Source of the DNA: Prosthecobacter debontii | Lineage (GTDB): Bacteria; Verrucomicrobiota; Verrucomicrobiia; Verrucomicrobiales; Akkermansiaceae | DNA: 64,000 nt | Direction: 5' to 3' | NCBI GenBank assembly: GCA_945862245.1 | Contig: CAMAXN010000003.1 | Span: 51,041 to 115,040 of the forward strand | Part shown: in pieces, positions 1 through 8,288 of the stretch | Numbering within the stretch: the first letter of the stretch is position 1 | Layout of the letters: the number at the start of each line of letters is the position of its first letter | The notes under the pieces: model-generated | Told to the model about the DNA's origin: nothing | What the model saw: the letters and a program-made list of their open reading frames with translations, nothing else | The model's database searches: none | Position numbers and translations under genes: made by a program

Positions 1-2810
1 TGAGTAGTTTTACCGGTATGGCGGATACGGTAAAAACCGCCGTCCTGGTTCTTGTTTCCGGCCCAAGCGAACATGCCGATGGAGTAAAGTTGGCCGTCGC
101 CGGGATGGAAACGCCCGCGCATGATACCGGTGGGAAAATCGTGACCTAGGGAGACCATACCGCCCTGGACACGTCCATCGGGTAGTCTCTCATGCGGTAC
201 CGCGTAAATACGGCCCATGCCGTAGCTGAGGTTGAGGAGCGATCCGTTGAGCGCTCCCCACTTCGCTTCCTTGGGCACCCACATCAGCTCGCCGGGGCTG
301 CGGTCGAAGTTGTTGGTGATCCAACACAGCGGCGGCTCCATCGCAGAATCGGAATTATCGGTGATATCGTGATAGCCGTACATGTTGCCGTAGAAACCGC
401 CTTTCTTCACCCAGTTGATGCGGTTCTTAGGGTTCCAGTGACCTTCCTGATCGGTGACAATGAATGTTCCGTCGGGGTTTAGGCAAACGCCGTTCGCGGC
501 GCGAAAACCGGTAGCGATGATTTCCGTGGTCTTGCCGTCGGAGCTCACTTTCAGAAGGGTACCATGATGGGGAACTACGGCGGGTTTGGCGTGGCGTGCA
601 CTCTTCGCATAGTAGAAATTTCCCTCTGCGTCCGACTGCAGGCCCATCGCAAACTCGTGAAAATGTTCGGTGACCTGGTGGTCGTTGTTGAAGCTGCGGA
701 TTTGGTCGATCTCGCCGTCGCCGTTGAGGTCATGGAGTTCGGCGATTTGGTCGCGGCAGCTCACATAAATGGTGTCGTTGGCGATTTTCACGCCGAGAGG
801 TTGGAACAGGCCGGTGGCAATGCGCTGCCAGCGGTGTTTACCAAACTCACCACCCAGTCCATCGACAATCCATACATCGCCGAGCCATGTGGCAACGGCA
901 GCGCGTTTACCGTCCTCAAAAAAGTCAAAGCCGCCGATCCGCATCCAGCTATACCATGTGCTACGGTCATCACCCGGCAGTTCGATCTCATCGATCTCGA
1001 AGGCTTTTCCTTCGGCTCCCATCTTACCTGCTGTCTCGATGATCTCCGACCAGCGTTGAGGACCGCCCGACTTGAGCGATGTGATGTCAATGGGCTTGCC
1101 GGAGGTGGAAACAAATTTTGCGAAGGCTCCAAGGTCTGTGGAGGCGGAGGTGAGTATTTTCACAGAAAGTGGGGTCGATGCGGCGGGAATATTGAGGACA
1201 TGGAAGCCGTCCGCGTCTTGGAACAGTTTGCCGCCTCCGAGTGCGGCTACAGCGGTCTTGGAAGGGGCGATTCGGAGTTTCAGATTCTTGGAAGATTTCC
1301 CGATTTCAAGGGTGCGGGTGAAGACGGTTTCCGCGCCGTTCATTTCGTATCCGGGAAGTTCATGAATATCCGAATCACCCACCGTGTAATGGATCACGAC
1401 GCGGTTACCGTTCATGAAAAGCCCTTTGTAATGAGCCCATTCTCGGGGCAGGGGGCCGTAGGGCTTATCGTCGCGTCCGCGCAGTCGGACTTCCTCGAAA
1501 CTGCCATCGCCCGGCCTTCCCCAGCCGGCGCCGACGGGATTCGTGTAGGCGATGTCGCCGAGGATAGAGGTGTGGGTGCCGTGACTTTGGTCGAAGGCGA
1601 TGCCTTTCCAATCCACGAACTTATCACCCGTCCACGCTGCGGCGACACGCATGGTATCGTGGTCGTAAAGCAGCCATTTATTGCCCTTGGAAACTCCGCC
1701 GGGACCCTCGTCTAGGCGCACCGCGATGCCCTTGTAGGCAATGTTCTCCGGTTCTGCCTGGATCGTCCAGAATAGCGCCGGACCGAAGTCCATTTTCTGG
1801 TGCTTGGGAACCTGGTTCTCACCAAACATCGTTACTATCTTTGGGCCGATGTCCGTGCCTTTGGGCAGGCTTGCAAGATAGGCGTCGTTTACCTTGGTGT
1901 AGTGTTTCGGATTATCCTTCTTGAGATAAGTCTCACGAATAAAGTGGATGACGTCGTATTTCTGTGTCGGTGTCATCCATGACTGGGCAGTCATCTGGTT
2001 GTAGCCATGAGTGAGGGTTTTATACATCGAGTGCGGATCGTTGCCGTTCTTGAAGTCGCCGGAGTGGAAACGCAGAGCAGTGGGCATGCTGCCCTCGATC
2101 TTCTGGTTGCCGTGGCAGGTTACGCACATGCCGCTGTAGATGCGCTCGCCGCTTTCGAGCGATCCTTTGTCCCATGAACGGATTAGCCGGGCGTGATCGA
2201 TCTCCACAGTTTTGGTGGTAGTATTGCCGTCTAAGGGCTTCCAGTTGAGCTGCGGGGTATTCGTTTTCGCTTCCTCGCCTTTGCCGAGCGCGGTGATTTC
2301 TTCCGCTGGCAGTTCGCGGTTCCAGTAGCGTACGTATCCGATCTCGCCATGAAAAGTGCCGCCGAAATCTTCGGCCGCCGCGCCGATGCGGAGAACTGCG
2401 TCGGCCGTGTCCTTCGCGGAAAAGTCCTTCTTGTGCGCAACCAGGTTGCCATTCAGGAAAAGCCGCGCCATGCCGTTGCCATATACAAGAACAGCGTGGT
2501 TCCAGCCGCCTTCGGTTATAGGCTTTTCGGATGATATTTCACCTACAAAACCAATGTCATAAACGAGCTTTCCGCCCTTTATGAATAGCGCCTTGTGGTT
2601 CGGTTTCCACTTGCCTTTGGGATCACATTTTGCGACCAAGGTGCCCTCGCTACCACCACGAAACTTTGTTGAGATGGTGAAATCGCCGCCGAGGTCGTAG
2701 CCGTCATTCGCGGTAGATTGCCACAATGGTGATGGGGCTTGGTTCCCCTCTGCGAGGAGGGCAGGGGTTGAGAGGAATGCACATATTAGAAGCAAAATCT
2801 GACGGAACAT
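1..2810 (-). CDS. Exported PVC-type c-type haem protein (LamG + cytochrome c + DUF6797 + propeller), 3' end outside window
   Basis: The minus strand reads open from an ATG at 2810 to the left edge (936 codons seen, no stop), so the C-terminus is missing. Residues 1-20 are a signal peptide (MFRQILLLICAFLSTPALLA). Residues about 35-190 resemble a LamG/concanavalin-like domain. A CVTCH haem motif lies at residues 229-233 (bases 2112-2126). A stretch from about residue 338 resembles DUF6797, and from about residue 620 the repeats resemble the PVC haem-binding beta-propeller (glucose/sorbosone dehydrogenase-like). Proteins of this build are periplasmic or surface proteins in Verrucomicrobia and Planctomycetes and are thought to act in sugar oxidation, but the substrate is unknown. 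It lies downstream of a decayed sulfatase and an SGNH esterase on the same strand, which fits a polysaccharide-use setting. The plus-strand ORFs over this region are antisense shadows. Confidence 0.85.
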   Translation of the reverse strand, partial: MFRQILLLICAFLSTPALLAEGNQAPSPLWQSTANDGYDLGGDFTISTKFRGGSEGTLVAKCDPKGKWKPNHKALFIKGGKLVYDIGFVGEISSEKPITEGGWNHAVLVYGNGMARLFLNGNLVAHKKDFSAKDTADAVLRIGAAAEDFGGTFHGEIGYVRYWNRELPAEEITALGKGEEAKTNTPQLNWKPLDGNTTTKTVEIDHARLIRSWDKGSLESGERIYSGMCVTCHGNQKIEGSMPTALRFHSGDFKNGNDPHSMYKTLTHGYNQMTAQSWMTPTQKYDVIHFIRETYLKKDNPKHYTKVNDAYLASLPKGTDIGPKIVTMFGENQVPKHQKMDFGPALFWTIQAEPENIAYKGIAVRLDEGPGGVSKGNKWLLYDHDTMRVAAAWTGDKFVDWKGIAFDQSHGTHTSILGDIAYTNPVGAGWGRPGDGSFEEVRLRGRDDKPYGPLPREWAHYKGLFMNGNRVVIHYTVGDSDIHELPGYEMNGAETVFTRTLEIGKSSKNLKLRIAPSKTAVAALGGGKLFQDADGFHVLNIPAASTPLSVKILTSASTDLGAFAKFVSTSGKPIDITSLKSGGPQRWSEIIETAGKMGAEGKAFEIDEIELPGDDRSTWYSWMRIGGFDFFEDGKRAAVATWLGDVWIVDGLGGEFGKHRWQRIATGLFQPLGVKIANDTIYVSCRDQIAELHDLNGDGEIDQIRSFNNDHQVTEHFHEFAMGLQSDAEGNFYYAKSARHAKPAVVPHHGTLLKVSSDGKTTEIIATGFRAANGVCLNPDGTFIVTDQEGHWNPKNRINWVKKGGFYGNMYGYHDITDNSDSAMEPPLCWITNNFDRSPGELMWVPKEAKWGALNGSLLNLSYGMGRIYAVPHERLPDGRVQGGMVSLGHDFPTGIMRGRFHPGDGQLYSIGMFAWAGNKNQDGGFYRIRHTGKTT

Positions 2811-2862
2811 AAATTAATAGTATCGCAAGTAGAGATGTTGCCAAGAGAGAGTTTGCATTTAC

Positions 2863-3632
2863 TTATCTGTAGTAAGGCACGGAGTAAGTGGCCTTGTTTG
2901 CGGATTTTTTTATTATAGTCTGTAATTCTTTTACGATTTTGGGATACTCTGTGGCGAGCTTTTTACGCTGCCTGATGTCATTTTTCATGTCATACAACTC
3001 GACCGGCGATTTCTTTTCGGGCTTGTAGAAGTGGCGTTTTTCCCATCCATCGTTTACGCCGGAGTGGTAGCCGGTTTTGGTGTCGATTAGTGTCCACATG
3101 CCGTGGCGAATCGCGTAGCTGTTCGGGTTCCTGTTGTGGATATGGTTGGTCCGGACGGATTCTTTCTCGCCCGTAAGCAGTGGTAGGAGATCGTGCGAAT
3201 CCTCGGCGGAGTTTTCTTGTAGTTCAAATCCCAGCGCCGCGGCGAATGTAGTTATGAAATCGATTTGTGAGATTAGTGCAGCGGATTTAGTGCCGGGTTT
3301 TTAAGACCGGGTCACTTGATAATCGTTGGGACGCGGTGACCACCCTCGTAGATATCGCGCTTGAGGCCGCGCAGGGGTTTGCTGGACCAATGGCCAAACT
3401 TCTCGTCGCGGTGGTAGGCGTATCTCTCCGCGCCATTGTCGGCGGAGAAAATAATGTTTATATTTCCGTAGACCCCCGACTCGCGTAGCGCGTTGAGAAG
3501 TTGCCCGCAGCTGTCGTCGGACTCAACCACGAAGTCGCCGTAGCCGAGATCGTCGGCGTAGAGGATTACGATGTTCGGCTTATCCGCGAAGGTAGTGGCG
3601 GCTAAGGCGAGTAAGACTGTAAGGGTTTTTAT
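2863..3632 (-). pseudogene. Sulfatase pseudogene (lost start, internal deletion, nonsense codon, frameshift)
   Basis: The reverse strand encodes pieces of a type I sulfatase. A signal peptide-like leader (KTLTVLLALAATTFAD) is followed by PNIVILYADDLGYGD, the N-terminal metal-binding segment. This runs straight, near 3530, into a late segment ending SADNGAE. About two hundred residues are therefore missing, including the C-x-P-S-R site that is converted to formylglycine. Where the first Met is expected there is an ATA codon (3630-3632). At 3312-3314 a TGA stands where family members usually have the Trp of a WPG motif. After a frame change near an A-run at about 3300 the C-terminal part resumes (LISQIDFITTFAAALG, then LLPLLTG) and ends with TAA at 2863. 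It cannot make an active enzyme. It probably belonged to the neighbouring esterase/haem-protein operon. Confidence 0.85.
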
Positions 3633-3654
3633 CGGCGGTGGATACTCGGCTTTT

Positions 3655-4323
3655 TCAATGATCCTTGCCGGTCAATGCTTTAGCGGCGGCTTTCGCCATC
3701 TCACCTGCGCCTTCCGTATTGGGATGGACGCAGTCGGGTAGAAGCTCGGGCTTGCCGTCCAGCGCGGCATACATATCAATCACCCCAACCTTCAGTTCTT
3801 TTGCAAGCTTGGCATAAACCGGCATCTGCTCTTGGAGCGAGGCTTCGTTGATCCCGAAATTGCCTTTGCCCGGAACTGGAACCGGGCGGCAGATGAAGAC
3901 ACGGGGCTTGGAAGGTAGATTGAGGAATGATTTCACCAGATCGCGGTAATCGCCCTCGAATTCATCCCTGAGCTTCCAGTTTTGCGGCTTCGTGTCGTTT
4001 GTGCCGAGCATGATCACCACCGCGTCGGGTTCGAAATCGAGTGCCTTCTTGTAGGCATCCTCCTTCCAATACGGGTGATCGCCCTTGCGCAGCAAAGTGC
4101 GGCCGCTGACACCGAAATTGCCGACCTCCCAGCCCTCCCCAAGGAGACTCTTGAGTTGGGTCGGATAGGCCATGCCTTCACCGGCGCCCGCACCCTGCGT
4201 GATGCTATCGCCGACGCAAGCGAGGCGAAGAGGGGAGCCATCCGCCTTCGGCGCCAGCGGGTCGGCGGCATTAAGGGAGGGTATAAGTGAAATGGCGAAG
4301 AGAGCGACGAGCTGTTGTTTCAT
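3655..4323 (-). CDS. Exported SGNH/GDSL-type esterase
   Basis: 222 aa with an N-terminal signal peptide (MKQQLVALFAISLIPSLNA), so probably periplasmic or secreted. The SGNH blocks are visible: GDSIT with the nucleophile Ser40, Gly/Asn in block II (GVSGRT near 71-76), GTND at 107-110, and the Asp197/His200 pair in DCVHP. These residues form the catalytic triad and oxyanion hole of SGNH hydrolases. Close relatives in Verrucomicrobia are often labelled GDSL lipase or sialate/acetylxylan esterase. The substrate cannot be told from sequence, but removal of acetyl groups from a polysaccharide is plausible given the neighbouring sulfatase remnant. It sits about 20 bp upstream of that pseudogene on the same strand. 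Confidence 0.88.
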   Translation of the reverse strand: MKQQLVALFAISLIPSLNAADPLAPKADGSPLRLACVGDSITQGAGAGEGMAYPTQLKSLLGEGWEVGNFGVSGRTLLRKGDHPYWKEDAYKKALDFEPDAVVIMLGTNDTKPQNWKLRDEFEGDYRDLVKSFLNLPSKPRVFICRPVPVPGKGNFGINEASLQEQMPVYAKLAKELKVGVIDMYAALDGKPELLPDCVHPNTEGAGEMAKAAAKALTGKDH

Positions 4324-4352
4324 AGTGTTTTTTATAGGGGAGATAATTGCAA

Positions 4353-5477
4353 TCAGAGGGCGGACCAGTCCACTGCGGCGGTGACGATAAGTCCATATTC
4401 ATCTGTGAGTGTCACTGCGTTTTCGCCAAAAGGAACGATGAATTTCACGAGCCCGAAACCATCAGGCACTGCGGCGATCGCCTGGATGTTGCGTAGTGTG
4501 ACGGTGTGGTCTTTTGTGAAATGGCGTGAGGTGGGGATAGAGAAATCGTGCAGCAAATCTTTGCGGGAGAGATCCACGCTATCGCAGAAATGGGAACAAA
4601 CATCCTCAATGCCAAGGCGACCGATGTGGCGTGATTTCCAGGGCGTTGCAGAGCGTCCGCCGTTGGAGAGCCAGAACAGCGTGGCAGGAAAATCGGCGGG
4701 ATTTTTCAGCGAGAACCACACGAAACCGTCAAGCACCACCGCCGTCCACGCGAAGGGCTGCTCCGGCGTCGCGGCCTCGGAAACCATCATCACCAGATCA
4801 TCGTTACCCGCGCGGGCGGGGTAGCTGGTAAGGTCGGTGGTGCCGCCTGCGGCGAGAGGAACTTCGGAGAGATTGTCAAAAATCGCGCCAACCTTTAGCG
4901 ACTGACTTGCGCCGTCTGCAGGATCGGAAAAGGCAGAGGGATAGACTGAGGCCCATCGGAATTGAGAGACGGAGACGCGTGCTGTGCCTTCTGGATATGT
5001 GGATAGATCGAGGATTGGGTGGTTGCCATAGCTGTAGTCACCCTCAAGCCCGGAGATACGATGTTCGTAGTAGATCGCGGTCTGTCCGGGGCGCAGCGAG
5101 ATTGTTTTCTGGACGCACGCGGAAACGTCCGAGGCATTGATCGCTAGAGTCAGGGAGTGATCTGTTTCAGATATTAGGCTCCACGCGCCGTTCGCTGTCT
5201 CGCCATGCGGCGGGCCGTTTCCCTGAGGGCCGAAGGGAAGGCAAAAAAAGTCGCCGCGTAGATTCTTCAGTAGTACAGGGAGTTCCGCGTCCACTTCATC
5301 CGGCTTCCATGGCGAGAGGGAGTAGGGCGATACGACACGATCCCCGAGATTGAAAGCTACCGGCGCAAGCATGCCACCGTCACGGGTGATATCAAGGGAG
5401 ACGAGGTCGCTTTTCAGATTGAAAGAAGAAGCTCTATGACTGTACTCCATGGCGTAAACATAAAAATTCGAGAGCAA
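4353..5477 (-). CDS. Unrecognised protein, possibly galactose-mutarotase-like fold
   Basis: Up to 374 aa; ATG codons at 5477 and 5450 are both possible, and the second (MEYSHRASS) looks the more natural start. There is no convincing signal peptide, so it is probably cytoplasmic. Beta-rich spacing and phrases such as SLRPGQTAIYYEHRISGLEG and an aromatic-rich middle recall the aldose-1-epimerase/galactose-mutarotase-like superfamily, but no catalytic His/Glu pattern could be assigned, so this is a weak structural guess. It lies upstream of the SGNH esterase (30 bp gap) and downstream of the DJ-1 gene on the same strand, so it may be co-transcribed with both. Confidence 0.6.
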   Translation of the reverse strand: MLSNFYVYAMEYSHRASSFNLKSDLVSLDITRDGGMLAPVAFNLGDRVVSPYSLSPWKPDEVDAELPVLLKNLRGDFFCLPFGPQGNGPPHGETANGAWSLISETDHSLTLAINASDVSACVQKTISLRPGQTAIYYEHRISGLEGDYSYGNHPILDLSTYPEGTARVSVSQFRWASVYPSAFSDPADGASQSLKVGAIFDNLSEVPLAAGGTTDLTSYPARAGNDDLVMMVSEAATPEQPFAWTAVVLDGFVWFSLKNPADFPATLFWLSNGGRSATPWKSRHIGRLGIEDVCSHFCDSVDLSRKDLLHDFSIPTSRHFTKDHTVTLRNIQAIAAVPDGFGLVKFIVPFGENAVTLTDEYGLIVTAAVDWSAL

Positions 5478-5494
5478 ATTCCAAGGAAGACTTT

Positions 5495-6037
5495 TCAGGC
5501 CATGATGGCTCGCGAAACATCCGCTGCTGCGGTCTCGCCAGCCAGCAATGCAACGAAGGCGAGGCCGAACTCGATTGCAGTGCCAGCGCCACGGGAGGTG
5601 AGGAGCTTTGCATCGAGTTCGATGCGATTACCAGTGAGTTCCGGGAGTTCGTCCGCTGTGGAGAAATGAGCGGTGATCCTCTTGCCTGTGAGTATTCCTG
5701 CGTCTTTTAGGAGCAGCGGCGCGGCGCAGATCGTGGCGATGGGTTTTCCGTCCCCATGGAACGCTTGGATCAGGGCGATGATATCCGGGTTTTTCCTGAG
5801 TGTCATCACCGCCGGGCCACCGGGGATAAATAGAGCATCGTAATGATCGCCAGAAATTTCATCCAACAGGGTATCGGTTGTCACACAAATACCGCATTTC
5901 CCGTTGACCTCCATTGCGGAGACACCCGCCGTCACGACCTCGATCCCGGCGCGTCGCAGGAGATTGACCGGCGCGATGGCTTCGATCTCCTCGAAACCGT
6001 TTTCCAGAATGCAAAGGACTCGCTTCTTGTTAGACAC
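5495..6037 (-). CDS. DJ-1/PfpI family protein (YajL/ThiJ-like)
   Basis: 180 aa, the usual size for a single-domain DJ-1/PfpI protein. The nucleophile elbow is in PIATICAAPLLL with Cys104. The conserved acidic residue that lowers the cysteine pKa lies in ENGFEEIEAI (Glu16/Glu17), and FIPGGPA at about 70-76 is the usual glycine turn. Family members act as glyoxalase III-type or stress-protective enzymes, or as covalent chaperone/deglycase proteins, in the cytoplasm. The sequence alone does not decide between these. It ends 17 bp before the next gene on the same strand. Confidence 0.9.
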   Translation of the reverse strand: MSNKKRVLCILENGFEEIEAIAPVNLLRRAGIEVVTAGVSAMEVNGKCGICVTTDTLLDEISGDHYDALFIPGGPAVMTLRKNPDIIALIQAFHGDGKPIATICAAPLLLKDAGILTGKRITAHFSTADELPELTGNRIELDAKLLTSRGAGTAIEFGLAFVALLAGETAAADVSRAIMA

Positions 6038-6094
6038 AGTGGCGAATTTACTTATTTATCCGATTTTCGCTCTTCAAGCAGATAGCTAGGTTGT

Positions 6095-7525
6095 CTAAGG
6101 CATCAGCCATAATTTCAGACGGTAAAACTTACTGTTGGAGCCAGTTGGGATGGTATAAGTTACAGTTTGTCCTGTGCCAATGATGTCCCCGTAGTCTACG
6201 ACCTGGGTCCATGATTCCGTCGTCAGCGTACCACTCTCTTCCAACGCATAGTGCCTAGTTGATCCATAATAACCTGCCCCCGAAGCTGCTTTGGCAACAA
6301 AACTAAGATTAGGCTGGGCCGTTCCACGGGTCATCGTCAGTGGGATTCCAGTTGATCCATCCGTCGGCGATGTGCCTGCAACGAACTCAAGATTGTTGGT
6401 AAGTCCGTCCCCGTCGGGATCTGCAGTGCTTCCGGAAAACTGGGGATTAGCGAGTTGCTGAGCAGTGAAAACCGAGTTTGACCATGTTTCGTAGGGATCC
6501 CGCACCGTAACCAGCGCCGCCTCGGAATCGATGGAGAGTCCGCCTGACGTAACGCGCACCCAGAAAGAGGTGGTGGACGACAGAACCGGTGTGATAAATG
6601 TTGCATTCTTGGGTGATGCTACCGGACTCGTAGTGTCTCCCTTCTCGCCCTGATACCATTGGTAAGTCAGCAAATTGCCTGTCGCAGCAACCGACATGGA
6701 CGAGGTCTGTCCGGCGTCGATGGTGGAGCCGTTTGGCTGGGTATTGATCACGGGGGGATTTTGAATGCTAATCACAGCTGTGTTGGAGTTCGCTATCACA
6801 CCATCTCTTGTCACCCTGACCCAGTATCTCGCTTCAGCGGATAGCGCCGGGGTGGTAAAAGTGGACAACTTGGCATCAGTAATTGGCGAGGTTGTAATCG
6901 GCGAAACACCGGAATACCACTGATAGGTGAGTGAGGAACCCGATCCGGTCACGCTCAGTGTTGTGCTTGAGCCGCTGCCGATGGCCACCGATGCCGGGTG
7001 GCTGGTGATGATCGCTGAGCCTATGACAAGTGTGAATGTCTTAGATACGCTGCGGCCTTCGAACATAGGACGTTCCCATGCGGTGATCTTGATGGGATAA
7101 TTTCCGGCTAAGGTTGGGACGCCCGAAATGATGTCGGTGTAGTCATTCACAACGATCCTGTTCGCGAAGGTCAGCCCGCTCGGGATTGTTCCGGTGATTT
7201 GCCAGCTCTCGGGTGCGGCTGGGGTTCCTGTCACCTGGAAGATGAAGCTGAGACCGGAGTTTACCGCGCCATTCACGGTAGTGGAGCCCGGGGACGGAGC
7301 GACCTGCGTGACTCCGGAGGCGCCCGCCACAGTGTCATACGCGCCCAATCCGGCAAATGTGGCCACAGTCCATTTCGTGATCTCGCCCAGACCCGCGCGC
7401 CCCGCGAGTTGCGCTTCCGGCAGGATCCACTGCACCACGGGCGACTTCTGCAACAAGAGCAGTAGGGATCCAGCGCGGGAACCCAGCATTCTCAGCTTTT
7501 TCGTGATCTTCTTTCTAAATTTCAT
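6095..7525 (-). CDS. Ig-like repeat surface protein with a flavinylation-like motif
   Basis: 476 aa. The N-terminus is basic and then hydrophobic (RAGSLLLLLQKSPVVQWILP), a possible export or anchor segment. Next comes DTVAGASGVT at residues 64-73, which resembles the D-x-x-[ST]-G-A-[ST] motif used by ApbE FMN transferases but with Ala at the first small position. The rest is a putative Ig domain (about 95-170) and two Ig-like modules marked by SLTYQWYSG and LLTYQWYQG with YWVRVT/FWVRVT strands. Near the C-terminus is a calcium-binding-type loop, DPDGDGLTNNLEF, as in thrombospondin type 3 repeats. It starts 25 bp after the DUF4266 gene and is probably the last gene of the DUF3570-ApbE-TlpA-DUF4266 cassette. 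A role as an extracellular partner or flavin carrier is inference. Confidence 0.72.
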   Translation of the reverse strand: MKFRKKITKKLRMLGSRAGSLLLLLQKSPVVQWILPEAQLAGRAGLGEITKWTVATFAGLGAYDTVAGASGVTQVAPSPGSTTVNGAVNSGLSFIFQVTGTPAAPESWQITGTIPSGLTFANRIVVNDYTDIISGVPTLAGNYPIKITAWERPMFEGRSVSKTFTLVIGSAIITSHPASVAIGSGSSTTLSVTGSGSSLTYQWYSGVSPITTSPITDAKLSTFTTPALSAEARYWVRVTRDGVIANSNTAVISIQNPPVINTQPNGSTIDAGQTSSMSVAATGNLLTYQWYQGEKGDTTSPVASPKNATFITPVLSSTTSFWVRVTSGGLSIDSEAALVTVRDPYETWSNSVFTAQQLANPQFSGSTADPDGDGLTNNLEFVAGTSPTDGSTGIPLTMTRGTAQPNLSFVAKAASGAGYYGSTRHYALEESGTLTTESWTQVVDYGDIIGTGQTVTYTIPTGSNSKFYRLKLWLMP

Positions 7526-7550
7526 ATTCGTTCTTGGTATGGCGTTTCAA

Positions 7551-7778
7551 TTAGTTGCATCCGCATCCGCCTCCGCCGACTCCGCCTCCGCCGGAGGATG
7601 CTTCCCTGGAGAAATAGGCGTGCTCAGTCATCGCTTTCTGCAGCTGATCGAGTTCGGCCGACATGACCTCGCGTGCCAGGTTACCTCGTTCATAGGGCTT
7701 CACCCTAACGAGGTGCGGGGAGCAGGAAACCGCGCCCAAGATCAATATCCCGCCAAGAATTCGGATTGGATTTCTCAT
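7551..7778 (-). CDS. DUF4266 small lipoprotein-like protein with Gly/Cys tail
   Basis: 75 aa from the ATG at 7778. A GTG at 7793 in the same frame would overlap the tlpA-like stop, but the ATG is preceded by an AAAGGAA ribosome-binding site at good spacing. The N-terminus is hydrophobic and reaches a Cys in GAVSCS, compatible with a lipobox though Ala at -3 is not ideal. The middle has PYERGNLAREVM and the C-terminus ends in a glycine run closing with GGGGCGCN, both recognisable traits of DUF4266. Function is unknown. It consistently appears next to DUF3570, ApbE and thioredoxin genes, as here. The paired cysteines in the tail could bind metal or be thioredoxin substrates; that is conjecture. 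Confidence 0.78.
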   Translation of the reverse strand: MRNPIRILGGILILGAVSCSPHLVRVKPYERGNLAREVMSAELDQLQKAMTEHAYFSREASSGGGGVGGGGCGCN

Positions 7779-7789
7779 GATGATTCCTT

Positions 7790-8269
7790 TCACAGCAGAG
7801 CCTCGATCTTAGCTACATACTCGGCTTCCGTCTTCGCCCCCTTGAATCCGACGTGGATATGACGGATGCCCCCTTTGCGGTCGATGAGGTAGCTTGTGGG
7901 CATGGATGGCGGGGCGAACTTATCTGCCGCCTTGTGCGCCGCATCGTGGATCAGAGGGAACTTCGCCCCCATTTTCCCAGCGAACTTCTTGTAGTCCTCC
8001 GCCTTGTCGTCGACCCCGATCCCGATAATGACCAAGCCTTTCGCTGCGTATTTGTCGTGGAGCCGGTTAAGCGCCGGGAACGATTGCTTGCACGGCCCGC
8101 ACCACGACGCCCAGAAATCCACCAAGACGACTTTCCCGGATGTCCCGGGAATCGACGCTCCGGGCAGCAGGCCGCCCAAAGCGGGCATCTTGTCGCCCAC
8201 TTCGAGCGCCATCGCGCCCGGCGCGAGCCACCCGATTCCCAACAACGCGATCAGTATCCTTGTTTTCAT
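7790..8269 (-). CDS. TlpA-like periplasmic thioredoxin
   Basis: 159 aa. A cleavable signal peptide ends near residue 21 (LLGIGWLAPGAMA), placing the protein outside the cytoplasm. The thioredoxin fold carries the active-site motif WCGPC at residues 56-60 inside VDFWASWCGPCKQSFP, and the cis-Pro loop is PSMPTSYLI. Such proteins reduce disulfides or deliver electrons in the periplasm. It lies between apbE and the DUF4266 gene with short gaps, so it is probably the thiol-redox member of the cassette and may act on the Cys-rich DUF4266 tail. The upstream gene ends 20 bp before it. Confidence 0.92.
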   Translation of the reverse strand: MKTRILIALLGIGWLAPGAMALEVGDKMPALGGLLPGASIPGTSGKVVLVDFWASWCGPCKQSFPALNRLHDKYAAKGLVIIGIGVDDKAEDYKKFAGKMGAKFPLIHDAAHKAADKFAPPSMPTSYLIDRKGGIRHIHVGFKGAKTEAEYVAKIEALL

Positions 8270-8288
8270 GTTTTTGTTTTGGTTTTCA

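Noticed and set aside
564..1715. Long plus-strand ORF (383 codons) over the left-end haem protein
   Set aside because: The minus strand is open over the whole region with signal peptide, CVTCH and domain motifs; the plus-strand frame is an antisense shadow.
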